A DNA stretch of 64,000 nt from Paenibacillus sp. FSL M7-0420 (GTDB lineage: Bacteria; Bacillota; Bacilli; Paenibacillales; Paenibacillaceae): assembly GCF_038002345.1 (NCBI RefSeq), contig NZ_JBBOCJ010000001.1:1426001-1490000 (forward strand), given 5' to 3'. The notes beneath the pieces were generated by a model, which saw nothing but the letters and a program-made list of their open reading frames with translations, had not been told where the DNA came from and did not search any database. The position numbers were made by a program, and so were the translations under genes. Positions 18,969 to 26,987 of the stretch are shown here, in pieces (the stretch's first letter is position 1; every line of letters begins with the position of its first letter).

Positions 18969-20006
18969 ATGTGGAAGGTTGGTGTTGTGGGCGCCGGGTA
19001 TTGGTCGGATAAGCATTTGCAGGCATGGCAGCGTATCCCCGGCGTTCAGCTTCAAGGCCTGTGCGACCTGGATTCGGACAAGATGCGCAGGAAAGCGGAA
19101 GCATACGGGATTCCCGGGGACATGCTGTACTCCACGCTGGAAGACATGCTGACTTCCGCAGACATCGATATCGTCGATATCATTACTGCGCCGGATACTC
19201 ACCCTGAGCTGGTCGGACTGGCCGCACGGGCCGGGAAGCACATCCTGTGCCAAAAGCCTTTTGCCCGCTCCATGGAGGAAGCCTGTGAGATGGTGGAAAC
19301 AGCCCGTGCTGCGGGCGTCCGGCTGATGGTTACAGAGAACTGGCGCTGGCTGCAGCCGATTCAGGCCATCCGCAAGCTGCTGGATCAGGGAACGGCAGGA
19401 CGGCTCCAGACGATCCGTTATATCCACACGGATTATTATTCACCGCGGTTTGCCCCGGAGAATGAGCTTCCGCAGCCATTCTTCCGGGAGATGCCGAAGC
19501 TGCTGTTCTATGAGATGGGGGTTCACTGGTACGATACGTGGCGCTTTCTGTTCGGGGAGCCGAAACGGCTGTATGCCGAGACCCGGAAGGTCAGTCCGTA
19601 TATTGCCGGAGAGGACGCCGGGCTGATCACCCTTGGCTATGAGGATTATATGGGCCTTATGGATATGAGCTGGGCCACCCGGCAGAATCTGCCCGGCCCG
19701 CTAATCCTGCCGGTGCTGCCGGACCATAAGGAGCAGTTGATTATCGAAGGCGATCAGGCAACGATCAAGCTGTACAGCAGCGGCAGGCTCAGCCTGATTG
19801 ATAATAACGGGCTGGAGACGGCGATTTCGGAGGATAACGGCCTTGATTTTGAAGAGAGCCATTACCGGCTGCAGTCGCATTTCATTGAATGCCTGGACAC
19901 TGGAAGGGAATTCCAGACGAGCGGCGAAGATAATCTGAAGACGCTTGAGCTTGTATTCGGGACCTACCGAAGTGCGGAGGAGCATGAGGTCATTCATTTA
20001 GCTTAA
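18969..20006 (+). CDS. Gfo/Idh/MocA-family NAD(P)-dependent oxidoreductase
   Basis: This 345-residue sugar or polyol dehydrogenase-like protein starts with a Rossmann fold (VGVVGAGYWSDKHLQAW) and contains ILCQKPFARS, where the lysine of the E/Q-K-P motif is catalytic in the family. Other marks are TENWRWLQPI and EMGVHWYDTWR. The ATG at 18969 is one base after the glycosidase stop codon and 8 nt after GGAGG inside that gene, so translation is coupled. It probably oxidises or epimerises the sugar freed by the upstream enzyme. Confidence 0.88.
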   Translation: MWKVGVVGAGYWSDKHLQAWQRIPGVQLQGLCDLDSDKMRRKAEAYGIPGDMLYSTLEDMLTSADIDIVDIITAPDTHPELVGLAARAGKHILCQKPFARSMEEACEMVETARAAGVRLMVTENWRWLQPIQAIRKLLDQGTAGRLQTIRYIHTDYYSPRFAPENELPQPFFREMPKLLFYEMGVHWYDTWRFLFGEPKRLYAETRKVSPYIAGEDAGLITLGYEDYMGLMDMSWATRQNLPGPLILPVLPDHKEQLIIEGDQATIKLYSSGRLSLIDNNGLETAISEDNGLDFEESHYRLQSHFIECLDTGREFQTSGEDNLKTLELVFGTYRSAEEHEVIHLA

Positions 20007-20060
20007 CTCCAAGGTGGCGGCGTGGGATGATGGGCGAGTGTACCTATACGTTCAAATATA

Positions 20061-20093
20061 CGAAGAGCCGGAGAGCCGTTGTCCGGTTCTTCG
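20061..20093. other. Intergenic hairpin
   Basis: CGAAGAGCCGGA (20061-20072) pairs with TCCGGTTCTTCG (20082-20093) with one G-U pair. No T tract follows, so it may slow or stabilise the upstream operon's transcript rather than terminate it efficiently. Confidence 0.45.
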
Positions 20094-20186
20094 CCATGCT
20101 TACCGGCAAGATTGGCTGATCGCCGGGGAATAGCGTACACTGGGTGGATAGAGTCATTACTGAACTTAAGCTGCGGGGTGAGAAGG

Positions 20187-20852
20187 ATGGACAAGCTGCT
20201 GGAGCAGATCACGGGCGAGCTGCTGGGACAGGTTAGTATTGAGAGCGTGAATCCGCTGGAGCCGGTGAAGGTCAGCGGTGTACCAAAGCCCTGGAGTGTG
20301 CTCGGAACCGGAAATTATGCAGCTGTCTTCTGCCGACAGGGAGCTGAGGAATTCGCAGTGAAGATCTACGCGCCGGGCAGGCCGGGCATTGAGGAAGAAG
20401 CAGAGGTATACCGCCGCCTCGGGTACCATCCAGCCTTCTCGGAGTGCTATTATGCCGGAGCGGATTTCCTGGTTCTCAAAAGGCTGGGCGGAGTCACCTT
20501 CTACGATTCCATGCAACGCGGCATTCTCATTACCGGACAGGCTATTGAAGACATTGACAACGCGCTTCAATATGCAAGGTCCCGCGGGCTGCGTCCGCAT
20601 GATATCCATGCCAAGAATGTGATGCTCCGGGACGGACGGGGACTGATTGTAGATGTCTCTGATTTCCTGAAGGATGACGACTGCAGCATGTGGGAGGATT
20701 ACAAGCGGCTGTATTACCGGTTGTACCAGCCGGTGGCTTCCCGCCGGGTATTTCCGGTTCCCCGTCTGATTCTGGAGACGGTCCGCAGAGGGTACCGGTT
20801 ATGGCGTCGGCGGAAGCAGAGGCGGAGCGGCTTCAATCATTTGAAAAGGTAA
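20187..20852 (+). CDS. Small protein-kinase-like protein
   Basis: This 221-residue protein has the minimal core of a eukaryotic-like kinase, similar in size to the YrzF-type proteins of Bacilli. LGTGNYAAVF (about 37-46) is a glycine loop, FAVKIYAPG holds the ATP-binding lysine, and LRPHDIHAKNVMLRD with LIVDVSDF are the catalytic and metal-binding loops (H-D-I-H-x-x-N and D-V-S replacing HRD and DFG). The end is strongly basic (RRGYRLWRRRKQRRS). There is no membrane segment. GGTGAGAAGG precedes the ATG at 20187. The substrate is unknown and activity is uncertain because the DFG motif is altered. Confidence 0.7.
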   Translation: MDKLLEQITGELLGQVSIESVNPLEPVKVSGVPKPWSVLGTGNYAAVFCRQGAEEFAVKIYAPGRPGIEEEAEVYRRLGYHPAFSECYYAGADFLVLKRLGGVTFYDSMQRGILITGQAIEDIDNALQYARSRGLRPHDIHAKNVMLRDGRGLIVDVSDFLKDDDCSMWEDYKRLYYRLYQPVASRRVFPVPRLILETVRRGYRLWRRRKQRRSGFNHLKR

Positions 20853-20909
20853 CTATATAACATCTGCACGGAACTAAGCGCGGCCATGTCTGGATTTTGC
20901 TATTCCCGT

Positions 20910-20951
20910 GACTTGAAAGTGAAGGTTTGGCAGAGCGATTCCATTTATAAT
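20910..20951 (+). promoter_or_regulatory. Activator element and -10 box of the GH43 gene
   Basis: GACTTGAAAGTGAAGGTT (20910-20927) is followed after 18 nt by TATAAT (20946-20951). The same element occurs at 23509-23526 before the binding-protein gene with the same 18-nt gap to its -10. It covers the -35 region, as AraC-type activator sites often do. Confidence 0.6.
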
Positions 20952-20999
20952 CGATATAGAACCTAGAATTCAATTGAAAATGGACAGGAGCGCCTCTTC

Positions 21000-22523
21000 A
21001 TGCATTATACCAATCCCATCATATCCGGTTTCCATCCCGATCCCAGCATCTGCAGGGTAGGGGATGATTATTATCTGGTGACCAGCACATTTGAATATTA
21101 TCCGGGCGTCCCTGTCTTTCACAGCAGGGATCTTGTTCATTGGCGGCAGATCGGCCATTGCCTTACCACACCCAGCCAGTTGCCGCTGGAGAATTCGTGG
21201 AGCTCAGGCGGAATATTCGCGCCGACCCTCCGTTACCATAACGGCTGGTTCTATATGGTGACCACGAATGTAAGCGGGATGGGCAATTTCTTCGTCAAAA
21301 CACAGCATCCCGAGGGACCCTGGTCGGAGCCTTACCTGATTGCACAGGGCGGCATTGATCCTTCCCTGTACTTCGATGAGGACGGGCGCGTATATTTCCA
21401 GTCCGCCATGGACGGCGGACAGGGGAACGGTATCTACCAGTGCGAGATTGATATCGGGACCGGGGAAATGCTGACCGGGAGCGTGCTGATCTGGACAGGA
21501 ACGGGCGGCGCTCATCCCGAGGCTCCGCATCTGTACCGGAAGAACGGCTGGTATTATCTGATGATCGCCGAAGGCGGAACGGAGTACGGACATATGGAGA
21601 CCATCGCCAGAAGCCGCCAGCCTTATGGCCCGTATGCTGCTTGTCCCCATAATCCGATTCTGTCCAACCGCAGTACGGCAATCAGCATACAAGCTACAGG
21701 CCATGCCGATCTGGTTGAGGCGCAGGACGGGAGCTGGTGGGCGGTGTGCTTAGGTATCCGTCCGGTCTCCTATCCGATGGGCCATCATCTGGGCAGAGAG
21801 AGCTTCCTGGCTCCCGTAAGCTGGACATCCGAGGGCTGGCCGGTTATCGGGAACGGCGGCCGCATCGAGCCGGTTATGGACTCCCCGCTGCTGCCGGAGG
21901 TCCGCTGGCCGGCGAAGCCCGTAAGAGACCATTTCGATGATACCCAGCTGGGGCTGGACTGGACTTGTCTGCGTAATCCGGCAGAAGGAAGCTGGTCGCT
22001 CGAAGAACGGCCGGGCCATCTCGTTCTGCATGGCTACGAGGCTACGCTGAATGAAGCCGCGGCACCTGCCTTTGTAGGCCGCCGCCTCAGCCACTTCACG
22101 ACCAATATAGCAGCAGAGCTGGATTATGAGCCGCAGCATGAAGGGGAAGAAGCCGGAATTGCAGTGTACAAGAACGAGAAGCATCATTATGAGCTGGTGA
22201 TCCGCTCTGTCAGCGGGCGGAGAGCCGCCGTATTCCGGCGGACGGTCGGTTCACTCCGGGTGGAGCATGTGGAGGAGTGTCCTGACGGGCCGGTCATCCT
22301 GAGAATCAAGGCGCTGCCCGGCAGCATAGAAGCCTCGGTTGAGGCACCGGATTCCCGGGTGATCGGGCTGGGGTCTGGAGAGACACATTATCTCAGCACA
22401 GAAATCTCAGGAGGGTTCACCGGGGTATTCGTTGCCATGTATGCAACGTCCGTGACGGGACAGGCCGCTCCGGCAGCGTATGACTGGTTCGATTATGAGC
22501 CGCTGGATCAGCCGGCGGTATAA
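21000..22523 (+). CDS. GH43 beta-xylosidase/arabinofuranosidase
   Basis: This is a 507-residue family 43 inverting glycosidase with a five-bladed propeller and a C-terminal beta-sandwich of about 200 residues (RDHFDDTQLGLDWTCLRNP onward), typical of intracellular xylosidases of the XynB type. The general base is Asp14 in GFHPDPSIC, the pKa-modulating Asp is Asp120 in GGIDPSLYF, and the acid is Glu174 in HPEAPHLY. There is no signal peptide, so it cleaves imported xylo- or arabino-oligosaccharides. AGGAG lies 9 nt before the ATG. It is monocistronic, with an activator element upstream and a terminator downstream. Confidence 0.92.
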   Translation: MHYTNPIISGFHPDPSICRVGDDYYLVTSTFEYYPGVPVFHSRDLVHWRQIGHCLTTPSQLPLENSWSSGGIFAPTLRYHNGWFYMVTTNVSGMGNFFVKTQHPEGPWSEPYLIAQGGIDPSLYFDEDGRVYFQSAMDGGQGNGIYQCEIDIGTGEMLTGSVLIWTGTGGAHPEAPHLYRKNGWYYLMIAEGGTEYGHMETIARSRQPYGPYAACPHNPILSNRSTAISIQATGHADLVEAQDGSWWAVCLGIRPVSYPMGHHLGRESFLAPVSWTSEGWPVIGNGGRIEPVMDSPLLPEVRWPAKPVRDHFDDTQLGLDWTCLRNPAEGSWSLEERPGHLVLHGYEATLNEAAAPAFVGRRLSHFTTNIAAELDYEPQHEGEEAGIAVYKNEKHHYELVIRSVSGRRAAVFRRTVGSLRVEHVEECPDGPVILRIKALPGSIEASVEAPDSRVIGLGSGETHYLSTEISGGFTGVFVAMYATSVTGQAAPAAYDWFDYEPLDQPAV

Positions 22524-22528
22524 GGTGT

Positions 22529-22563
22529 GAGCAGCAGTTCCTTGGGACATGCTGCTCTTTTTT
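22529..22563 (+). terminator. Intrinsic terminator after GH43
   Basis: GAGCAGCA (22529-22536) pairs with TGCTGCTC (22550-22557), followed by six T. Confidence 0.85.
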
Positions 22564-22598
22564 GCGTTAAACGGCGTATGGACCTGGCTGCTGCACAA

Positions 22599-23459
22599 CT
22601 ACTGCTGATTGCGGTAGGCCTTCGGGGACTTGCCGTACGTTTTTTTGAAGAGACGGGCGAAGTAGTTACTGTCATTAAATCCGCATCTATAGGAGATGTC
22701 TGTAATAGGGTGTCTGGTGTGCTTGAGCAGTGAGCAGGCATGTTCCAGCCGCAGACGCTGAATATAAGCAATCGGTGTAGTCAGATAATACGCCTGGAAT
22801 ATTCTGTTCAAATGACGGACGGAAATATCCGATTTGGCGGCAATGGCATCAAGAGTAACCGGTTCATGATAGTGATCCTCAATATAGGAGATCGCACTGG
22901 CGAGGTGCATCAGGCTGTGGTCCACGCCCTTCTCCTGAATGTCATAATGTCTGGACAGATACACGACCAGCTCCATGAATTTGGAGGCGAGCATGGTCTG
23001 ATAGCCGTGCTGCTTCTGTTCATATTCGGTAATCATGCCGGCCACAAGCGATGAGACAGCCTCCAGGCTGACGATGGGGAGGTTCATTTTGCTTTTATAG
23101 GCGTTAATGCTGCGGTAAAAGGGTTCTAAGACAAACAGCGCCTGATAGCCGTTCAGCGTTCTTAAGTCCGGTCCGGCCAGCTTAAGCATGCCTGACTTGT
23201 ACATAATGTTGCAAATTCTGAAATCATAAGGGTCCTTATAAGCATGGGGAGTGCCGCCGTTAATCACGAATACATTGCCTTTCTTGATAAAAGCCTCTTC
23301 GTCGTTGACGATATGCGCAGCATGTCCGTTCAGCACAATGACAAGCTCGGAGAAGTCTGCATGCTGATGGAGGGAGGTGTCTTCTTCGTGCCCGCCATAT
23401 TGGATAAAGAAAGGAAAATGCTCGTCAGTCGTGAACCAGTTCAAATATACATTGCTCAC
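22599..23459 (-). CDS. AraC-family transcriptional regulator
   Basis: This is a 286-residue AraC regulator with an N-terminal cupin sensor (YGGHEEDTSLHQHADFSELVIVLNG, metal-type histidines) and a C-terminal double helix-turn-helix ending CGFNDSNYFARLFKKTYGKSPKAYR. The start is GTG at 23459, 5 nt after GGTGGGAG. It lies between the GH43 gene (convergent) and the sugar-binding lipoprotein gene (divergent). Both of those carry the same 18-bp element next to their -10 boxes, so this protein is the best candidate to bind it. The likely inducer is an oligosaccharide or pentose, by inference from GH43. Confidence 0.9.
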   Translation of the reverse strand: MSNVYLNWFTTDEHFPFFIQYGGHEEDTSLHQHADFSELVIVLNGHAAHIVNDEEAFIKKGNVFVINGGTPHAYKDPYDFRICNIMYKSGMLKLAGPDLRTLNGYQALFVLEPFYRSINAYKSKMNLPIVSLEAVSSLVAGMITEYEQKQHGYQTMLASKFMELVVYLSRHYDIQEKGVDHSLMHLASAISYIEDHYHEPVTLDAIAAKSDISVRHLNRIFQAYYLTTPIAYIQRLRLEHACSLLKHTRHPITDISYRCGFNDSNYFARLFKKTYGKSPKAYRNQQ

Positions 23460-23508
23460 AAAGCTCCCACCTCAGAAATACGTATTTGTCTATATAATGC
23501 TAGTCTGC

Positions 23509-23550
23509 GACTTGAAAATCAAGGTTATCCGCCAAAGGTGACGCTAAAAT
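23509..23550 (+). promoter_or_regulatory. Activator element and -10 box of the binding-protein gene
   Basis: GACTTGAAAATCAAGGTT (23509-23526) is followed after 18 nt by TAAAAT (23545-23550), matching the arrangement before the GH43 gene at 20910-20951 (16 of 18 bases identical). Confidence 0.6.
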
Positions 23551-23588
23551 ATAACTGTAAACGCATTCAACCAAAGGGGATGAGACGG

Positions 23589-25304
23589 ATGAAAAAACAA
23601 ATGCCAAGAAGATTAGGGATGGGTCTGCTGGCAAGTATGCTGCTCATTTCGGCAGGCTGCAGCAACGGCAGCAGTGCCGGAAATAACACAAAGAATATAA
23701 CGGACGGAAATAACAGCGCAAATGATACAGCTCCCGTAACGTTTACCTTCTTCGGCGCCGATGCCAGTCCGAATTGGAACAGGATGGAGGATGATATCGG
23801 CAAGGAGATTGTTGCCAAAACAGGTGTTACCCTGAACGCGGAATATGATGTGGGCAGCGGAGGGGGACAGGACAAAATCTCAATGATGGCAGCCAGCGGA
23901 GAGTATCCTGATATGATTTATGCCAAGGGAGAGCTGGGCAAGCTGGTGGATGCGGAAGCCATTATCGACCTGACCGAGCTGATTGATAAATATGCCCCGA
24001 ATATAAAGAAGGTCATGGGCGGGAACATGAACCGGATGAAATACAGCAACGATAATCAGGCGATCTATTCGATCCCGACGAATGTCGGCATTGATCAGCA
24101 GAGCTTCGATGCGACGAACGGATTTCAGATTCAGCACCGCGTATTGAAAGAGCTTGGATATCCCGAAGTCCGGACGGTGAAGGATTTCGAGAATGTCCTC
24201 AAGGCGTATGTGGCTAAGCATCCAACGACGGACGGGCAGCCGACCATACCGCTGACCGTCAATGCTGACGGCTGGAAGATCATGATTACGGTGACCAACC
24301 AGGGCGATATCACTACCGGAGGAACCAATGACGGCGAATATTATGTGAACCCTGAGACGTACGAGACGATGCTGCATTATAAGAAGCCTGAAGAGAAGGA
24401 GTACTTCCGCTGGCTGAACCATATGTACAATGAAGGGCTGCTCGACAAGGAATCCTTTGTTCAAAAGGATGACCAGTACAAATCCAAAATCTCCAGCGGC
24501 CGGGTGTTGGGGCTTACCTCAGTGGAATGGGAGTATCAGGATGCGGAGAACGCCCTGAAGGCTGCGGGCAAAGACGAATATACGTACGCCCACTTCCCGG
24601 TTACGCTGAGTGAGGAGTACAAGGATCACGCCATGCAGTCTGTCGGAGTGGACGGCTACGGGATCAGTATCACCGCGGCTTGTAAAGATCCGGTCCGCGC
24701 GATTAAATTCCTGGACTGGCTGTCCTCGGAAGAAGGCCAGGTGCTGAGAAACTGGGGGATCGAAGGCAAGCATTATAATGTAGAGAACGGGAAGCGCGTC
24801 ATCCCTGCCGACATTCTGGATCAGAAGGTCAACGATGCAGCAAGTTTCACCAAGGCGACAGGGGTGGGGTTGTATTCCACGCTGGGAGTCCGCTACGGGG
24901 ACGGTGTGAAGGATTCTACAGGCAATTACTATACAACGAACTTCCCGGAACAGATTCTGGCCGAATATTCGGGTGCGGAGAAAGCGAGCCTGGCTGCGTA
25001 TAACGCAACAACCTGGAAAGACCTGTTCCCGGCGGAGGATGAATTCCCGGTCAAGGAATGGGGCGCGCTGTACAATATGCCGGTGCCGACAGATGGGGAT
25101 TATCAGGTAATCTATCAAAAGACGCAGGATATCGTCCACAAACGGATTCCCGAAGCCATCCTCTCCAGCACAGCCGATTTCGATAAAATCTACGACGATT
25201 TTATTGCGGAGCTGAATAAAGCGGGTGCAGAGAAAATGGAGAAGGAATATACAGAGCTGGTTAAAGCGAGAGTCTCGCTGTTTACCGGGAAGGAGATTGA
25301 GTAG
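23589..25304 (+). CDS. Sugar ABC transporter substrate-binding lipoprotein (orphan)
   Basis: This 571-residue extracellular solute-binding protein is of the large type paired with LplB/YtcP-like permeases in Paenibacillus. It has a lipoprotein signal: charged MKKQMPRRLG, a hydrophobic stretch, then lipobox ISAGC, followed by a Ser/Gly/Asn-rich linker. AAAGGGG ends 9 nt before the ATG at 23589; an ATG at 23580 abuts the ribosome site and is rejected. It should bind an oligosaccharide at the membrane surface. No permease or ATPase gene adjoins it, so it must work with a transporter encoded elsewhere. A shared promoter element ties it to the GH43 gene. Confidence 0.88.
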   Translation: MKKQMPRRLGMGLLASMLLISAGCSNGSSAGNNTKNITDGNNSANDTAPVTFTFFGADASPNWNRMEDDIGKEIVAKTGVTLNAEYDVGSGGGQDKISMMAASGEYPDMIYAKGELGKLVDAEAIIDLTELIDKYAPNIKKVMGGNMNRMKYSNDNQAIYSIPTNVGIDQQSFDATNGFQIQHRVLKELGYPEVRTVKDFENVLKAYVAKHPTTDGQPTIPLTVNADGWKIMITVTNQGDITTGGTNDGEYYVNPETYETMLHYKKPEEKEYFRWLNHMYNEGLLDKESFVQKDDQYKSKISSGRVLGLTSVEWEYQDAENALKAAGKDEYTYAHFPVTLSEEYKDHAMQSVGVDGYGISITAACKDPVRAIKFLDWLSSEEGQVLRNWGIEGKHYNVENGKRVIPADILDQKVNDAASFTKATGVGLYSTLGVRYGDGVKDSTGNYYTTNFPEQILAEYSGAEKASLAAYNATTWKDLFPAEDEFPVKEWGALYNMPVPTDGDYQVIYQKTQDIVHKRIPEAILSSTADFDKIYDDFIAELNKAGAEKMEKEYTELVKARVSLFTGKEIE

Positions 25305-25327
25305 CAGAGCCGCTTAGCTTACGCGGC

Positions 25328-25367
25328 AGAGATATTCAGAGATATTCAGAGATATTCAAAGATATTC
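25328..25367. repeat. 10-bp tandem repeat, four copies
   Basis: AGAGATATTC is repeated at 25328, 25338 and 25348, with a one-base variant (AAAGATATTC) at 25358. It lies between a stop codon and a terminator, so it belongs to the 3' untranslated region of the binding-protein transcript. Confidence 0.9.
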
Positions 25368-25413
25368 AAAAGGGCCTTCCTGCAGCTGAGAAATTAGCCT
25401 GGAAGGCCCTTTT
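25368..25413. terminator. Bidirectional intrinsic terminator
   Basis: AAAAGGGCCTTCC (25368-25380) and GGAAGGCCCTTTT (25401-25413) form a perfect 13-bp stem with a 20-nt loop. It serves the convergent binding-protein and AraC genes. Confidence 0.88.
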
Positions 25414-25428
25414 CGTTCGAGTACAGAT

Positions 25429-26325
25429 TCAGCCCTTCGGGATCTTCCGGTAGCTTGAAGGAGAGAACCCCGAAATCTTCTTGAACAGCCTGGAGAAGTA
25501 ATAAGGGTCGTTGATCCCTATAGCGGAGCCGACCTCCTTAATGCTGAGTTCGGTAAGATCGAGTAGATGGCCTGCGCGCTGGATTTTGAGCCGCAAGAAA
25601 TACCCGATCGGGGAGACCCCGGTCTCGGCGTTGAAGATATAGATCAGATGCTGCTTCGACACGCCGACCTGCTTAGCCAGCTCAGGCAGGGTGAGGTTGC
25701 TGCCCAGCCGTCCGTTCATATACTGGATCGCCTGTTCCAGATAGGTCCCGCGTTTCTTCTCCTGCGCGGACGGGCCTGCCGTAATGCCGATGCCGGAGAG
25801 CAGCTGTCTGGCCGTCTGGGCGATGTGCACATGGGTAGCCAGGGCGTAGGTCCGCTCAGCCAGCAGCTCATAGGCAGGGACGAACCATTCAATGAGCCGG
25901 GCCTTGCCGCTCGGGGCCAGGGCGAGGGGAGCGCCCGACAATCCGAACAGCTTCACCAGCCGGTCCGCATGATTTCCTTTGAAATGGAACCAGTAAATGC
26001 TCCATGGCTCTTCCTGCATGGCCCCGTACCGGTGTGGGGTGTGTGGAGGAATAATCACCATGTCCCCCGGCTGCATGGTCATCTGCTCTCCATGATTCAG
26101 CTCCACCCAGCCCTCCCCCGCTTCACACAAGATCAAGATATGCGACGGGCTGCCTTCCAGGCGTTCCCTGAAATGATAACGGGCATTCGGGAAATAACCA
26201 ATGTCCGTAATGAACAAGGAGGCGGTCAGCTCCTCCTGCTCCAATTCCTTCATCCAGTACTCCGGCAGCACATACAGCTTCTCCTCCACAAACCCTTCCG
26301 GCTTGCGGATATTGCCATCATTCAT
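25429..26325 (-). CDS. AraC-family transcriptional regulator
   Basis: This is a 298-residue AraC regulator with a cupin sensor (GEGWVELNHGEQMTMQPGDMVIIPPHTPHRY) and a C-terminal double helix-turn-helix (LPELAKQVGVSKQHLIYIFNAETG, IGINDPYYFSRLFKKISGFSPSSYR). AGGAGGGG is 7 nt before the ATG at 26325; the upstream in-frame codons up to 26361 include that ribosome site and are excluded. It is divergent, across a 660-bp repeat-rich gap, from the DUF5107/GH2/cellulase-like operon, its most likely target. Confidence 0.9.
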   Translation of the reverse strand: MNDGNIRKPEGFVEEKLYVLPEYWMKELEQEELTASLFITDIGYFPNARYHFRERLEGSPSHILILCEAGEGWVELNHGEQMTMQPGDMVIIPPHTPHRYGAMQEEPWSIYWFHFKGNHADRLVKLFGLSGAPLALAPSGKARLIEWFVPAYELLAERTYALATHVHIAQTARQLLSGIGITAGPSAQEKKRGTYLEQAIQYMNGRLGSNLTLPELAKQVGVSKQHLIYIFNAETGVSPIGYFLRLKIQRAGHLLDLTELSIKEVGSAIGINDPYYFSRLFKKISGFSPSSYRKIPKG

Positions 26326-26535
26326 GCCGCTTCCCCTCCTGACAGATCGTATATAAACCAAACGTTAGACACCCTGGCCCAACAAGTAACTTCCCAATCT
26401 CTTCTCGCAGGCATCAGCGTATTCATCCGAAGGCTTAGAACGGAATAGCCCCTTCCAAAAGAAGTGCAATGAGTTTGTTGGGAGCTGTAGAGGCTGAATA
26501 TAGGGAATGCGAGATGCTTGGGTGCTGGAATGCTA

Positions 26536-26571
26536 CGGTGCTTCGGTGCTCGGTGCTCGGTGCTCGGTGCT
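26536..26571. repeat. CGGTGCT tandem repeat
   Basis: The heptamer CGGTGCT occurs five times at 26536, 26544, 26551, 26558 and 26565; the last four are perfectly tandem. Confidence 0.9.
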
Positions 26572-26642
26572 GGGATGCTGAGATGATGAAAATGTTGCAC
26601 ATTTTGCAATTTTGATTCTCTGGTACAGTGGTGCCGGGGCGG

Positions 26643-26717
26643 ATTGTTGCACAAAATGCAGGAATTTCCCCGTTTGGCCTCAGGAAGGAGGACAGATGTT
26701 GATTTTTGTGCAACAAT
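26643..26717. repeat. Inverted repeat with 14-bp arms
   Basis: ATTGTTGCACAAAA (26643-26656) and TTTTGTGCAACAAT (26704-26717) are perfect inverted copies 47 nt apart. Related direct copies (TGTTGCACATTTTGCA at about 26594 and TGTTGCATTATG at about 26748) flank them. This may be a dispersed intergenic repeat family. Confidence 0.8.
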
Positions 26718-26771
26718 TCCGGTTTAAGGCTGAATTCAGGAGCGGAATGTTGCATTATGGGCAGGATTTAT

Positions 26772-26831
26772 CCCAACCCCAACCCAACCCAACCCAACCC
26801 AACCCAACCCAACCCAACCCCAACCCCAACC
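26772..26831. repeat. CCCAA microsatellite, G-quadruplex-capable on the minus strand
   Basis: A run of CCCAA units flanked by CCCCAA variants covers about 60 bp. The minus strand is therefore about eleven GGG or GGGG tracts separated by TT, far more than the four needed for a G-quadruplex. It lies about 155 bp before the start of the DUF5107 gene. Confidence 0.92.
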
Positions 26832-26987
26832 ATCGGTCGGGAAATCGTATCCTCATCGCAGTGACGCCGGGAATCCAAGCTTGCACAGAATAAGAATATA
26901 ATCCATCACTTCCCGCATTTCGTCAATTGGAAACTCCCCGGCCAGAGGCTAGAGTAGAAGTATCAAGTTAAGGGGGGCCGTGAAGTC

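Larger units (their letters stand above)
26326..26987. other. Long repeat-rich intergenic region
   Basis: I find no convincing gene here. The gap holds a 7-bp tandem repeat (26536-26571), copies of a TTGTTGCAC motif in both orientations (26593-26764), and a C-rich pentanucleotide microsatellite (26772-26831). It must also contain the promoters of the AraC gene and the DUF5107 operon. Confidence 0.7.

Noticed and set aside
23244..23588. N-terminal extension of the sugar-binding lipoprotein
   Set aside because: It runs antisense through the AraC gene and the promoter; the lipoprotein signal begins at 23589 with a proper ribosome site.
26774..26831. CCCAA array as a CRISPR or integration hotspot
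   Set aside because: Units are 5-6 bp without spacers, so it is a simple microsatellite.
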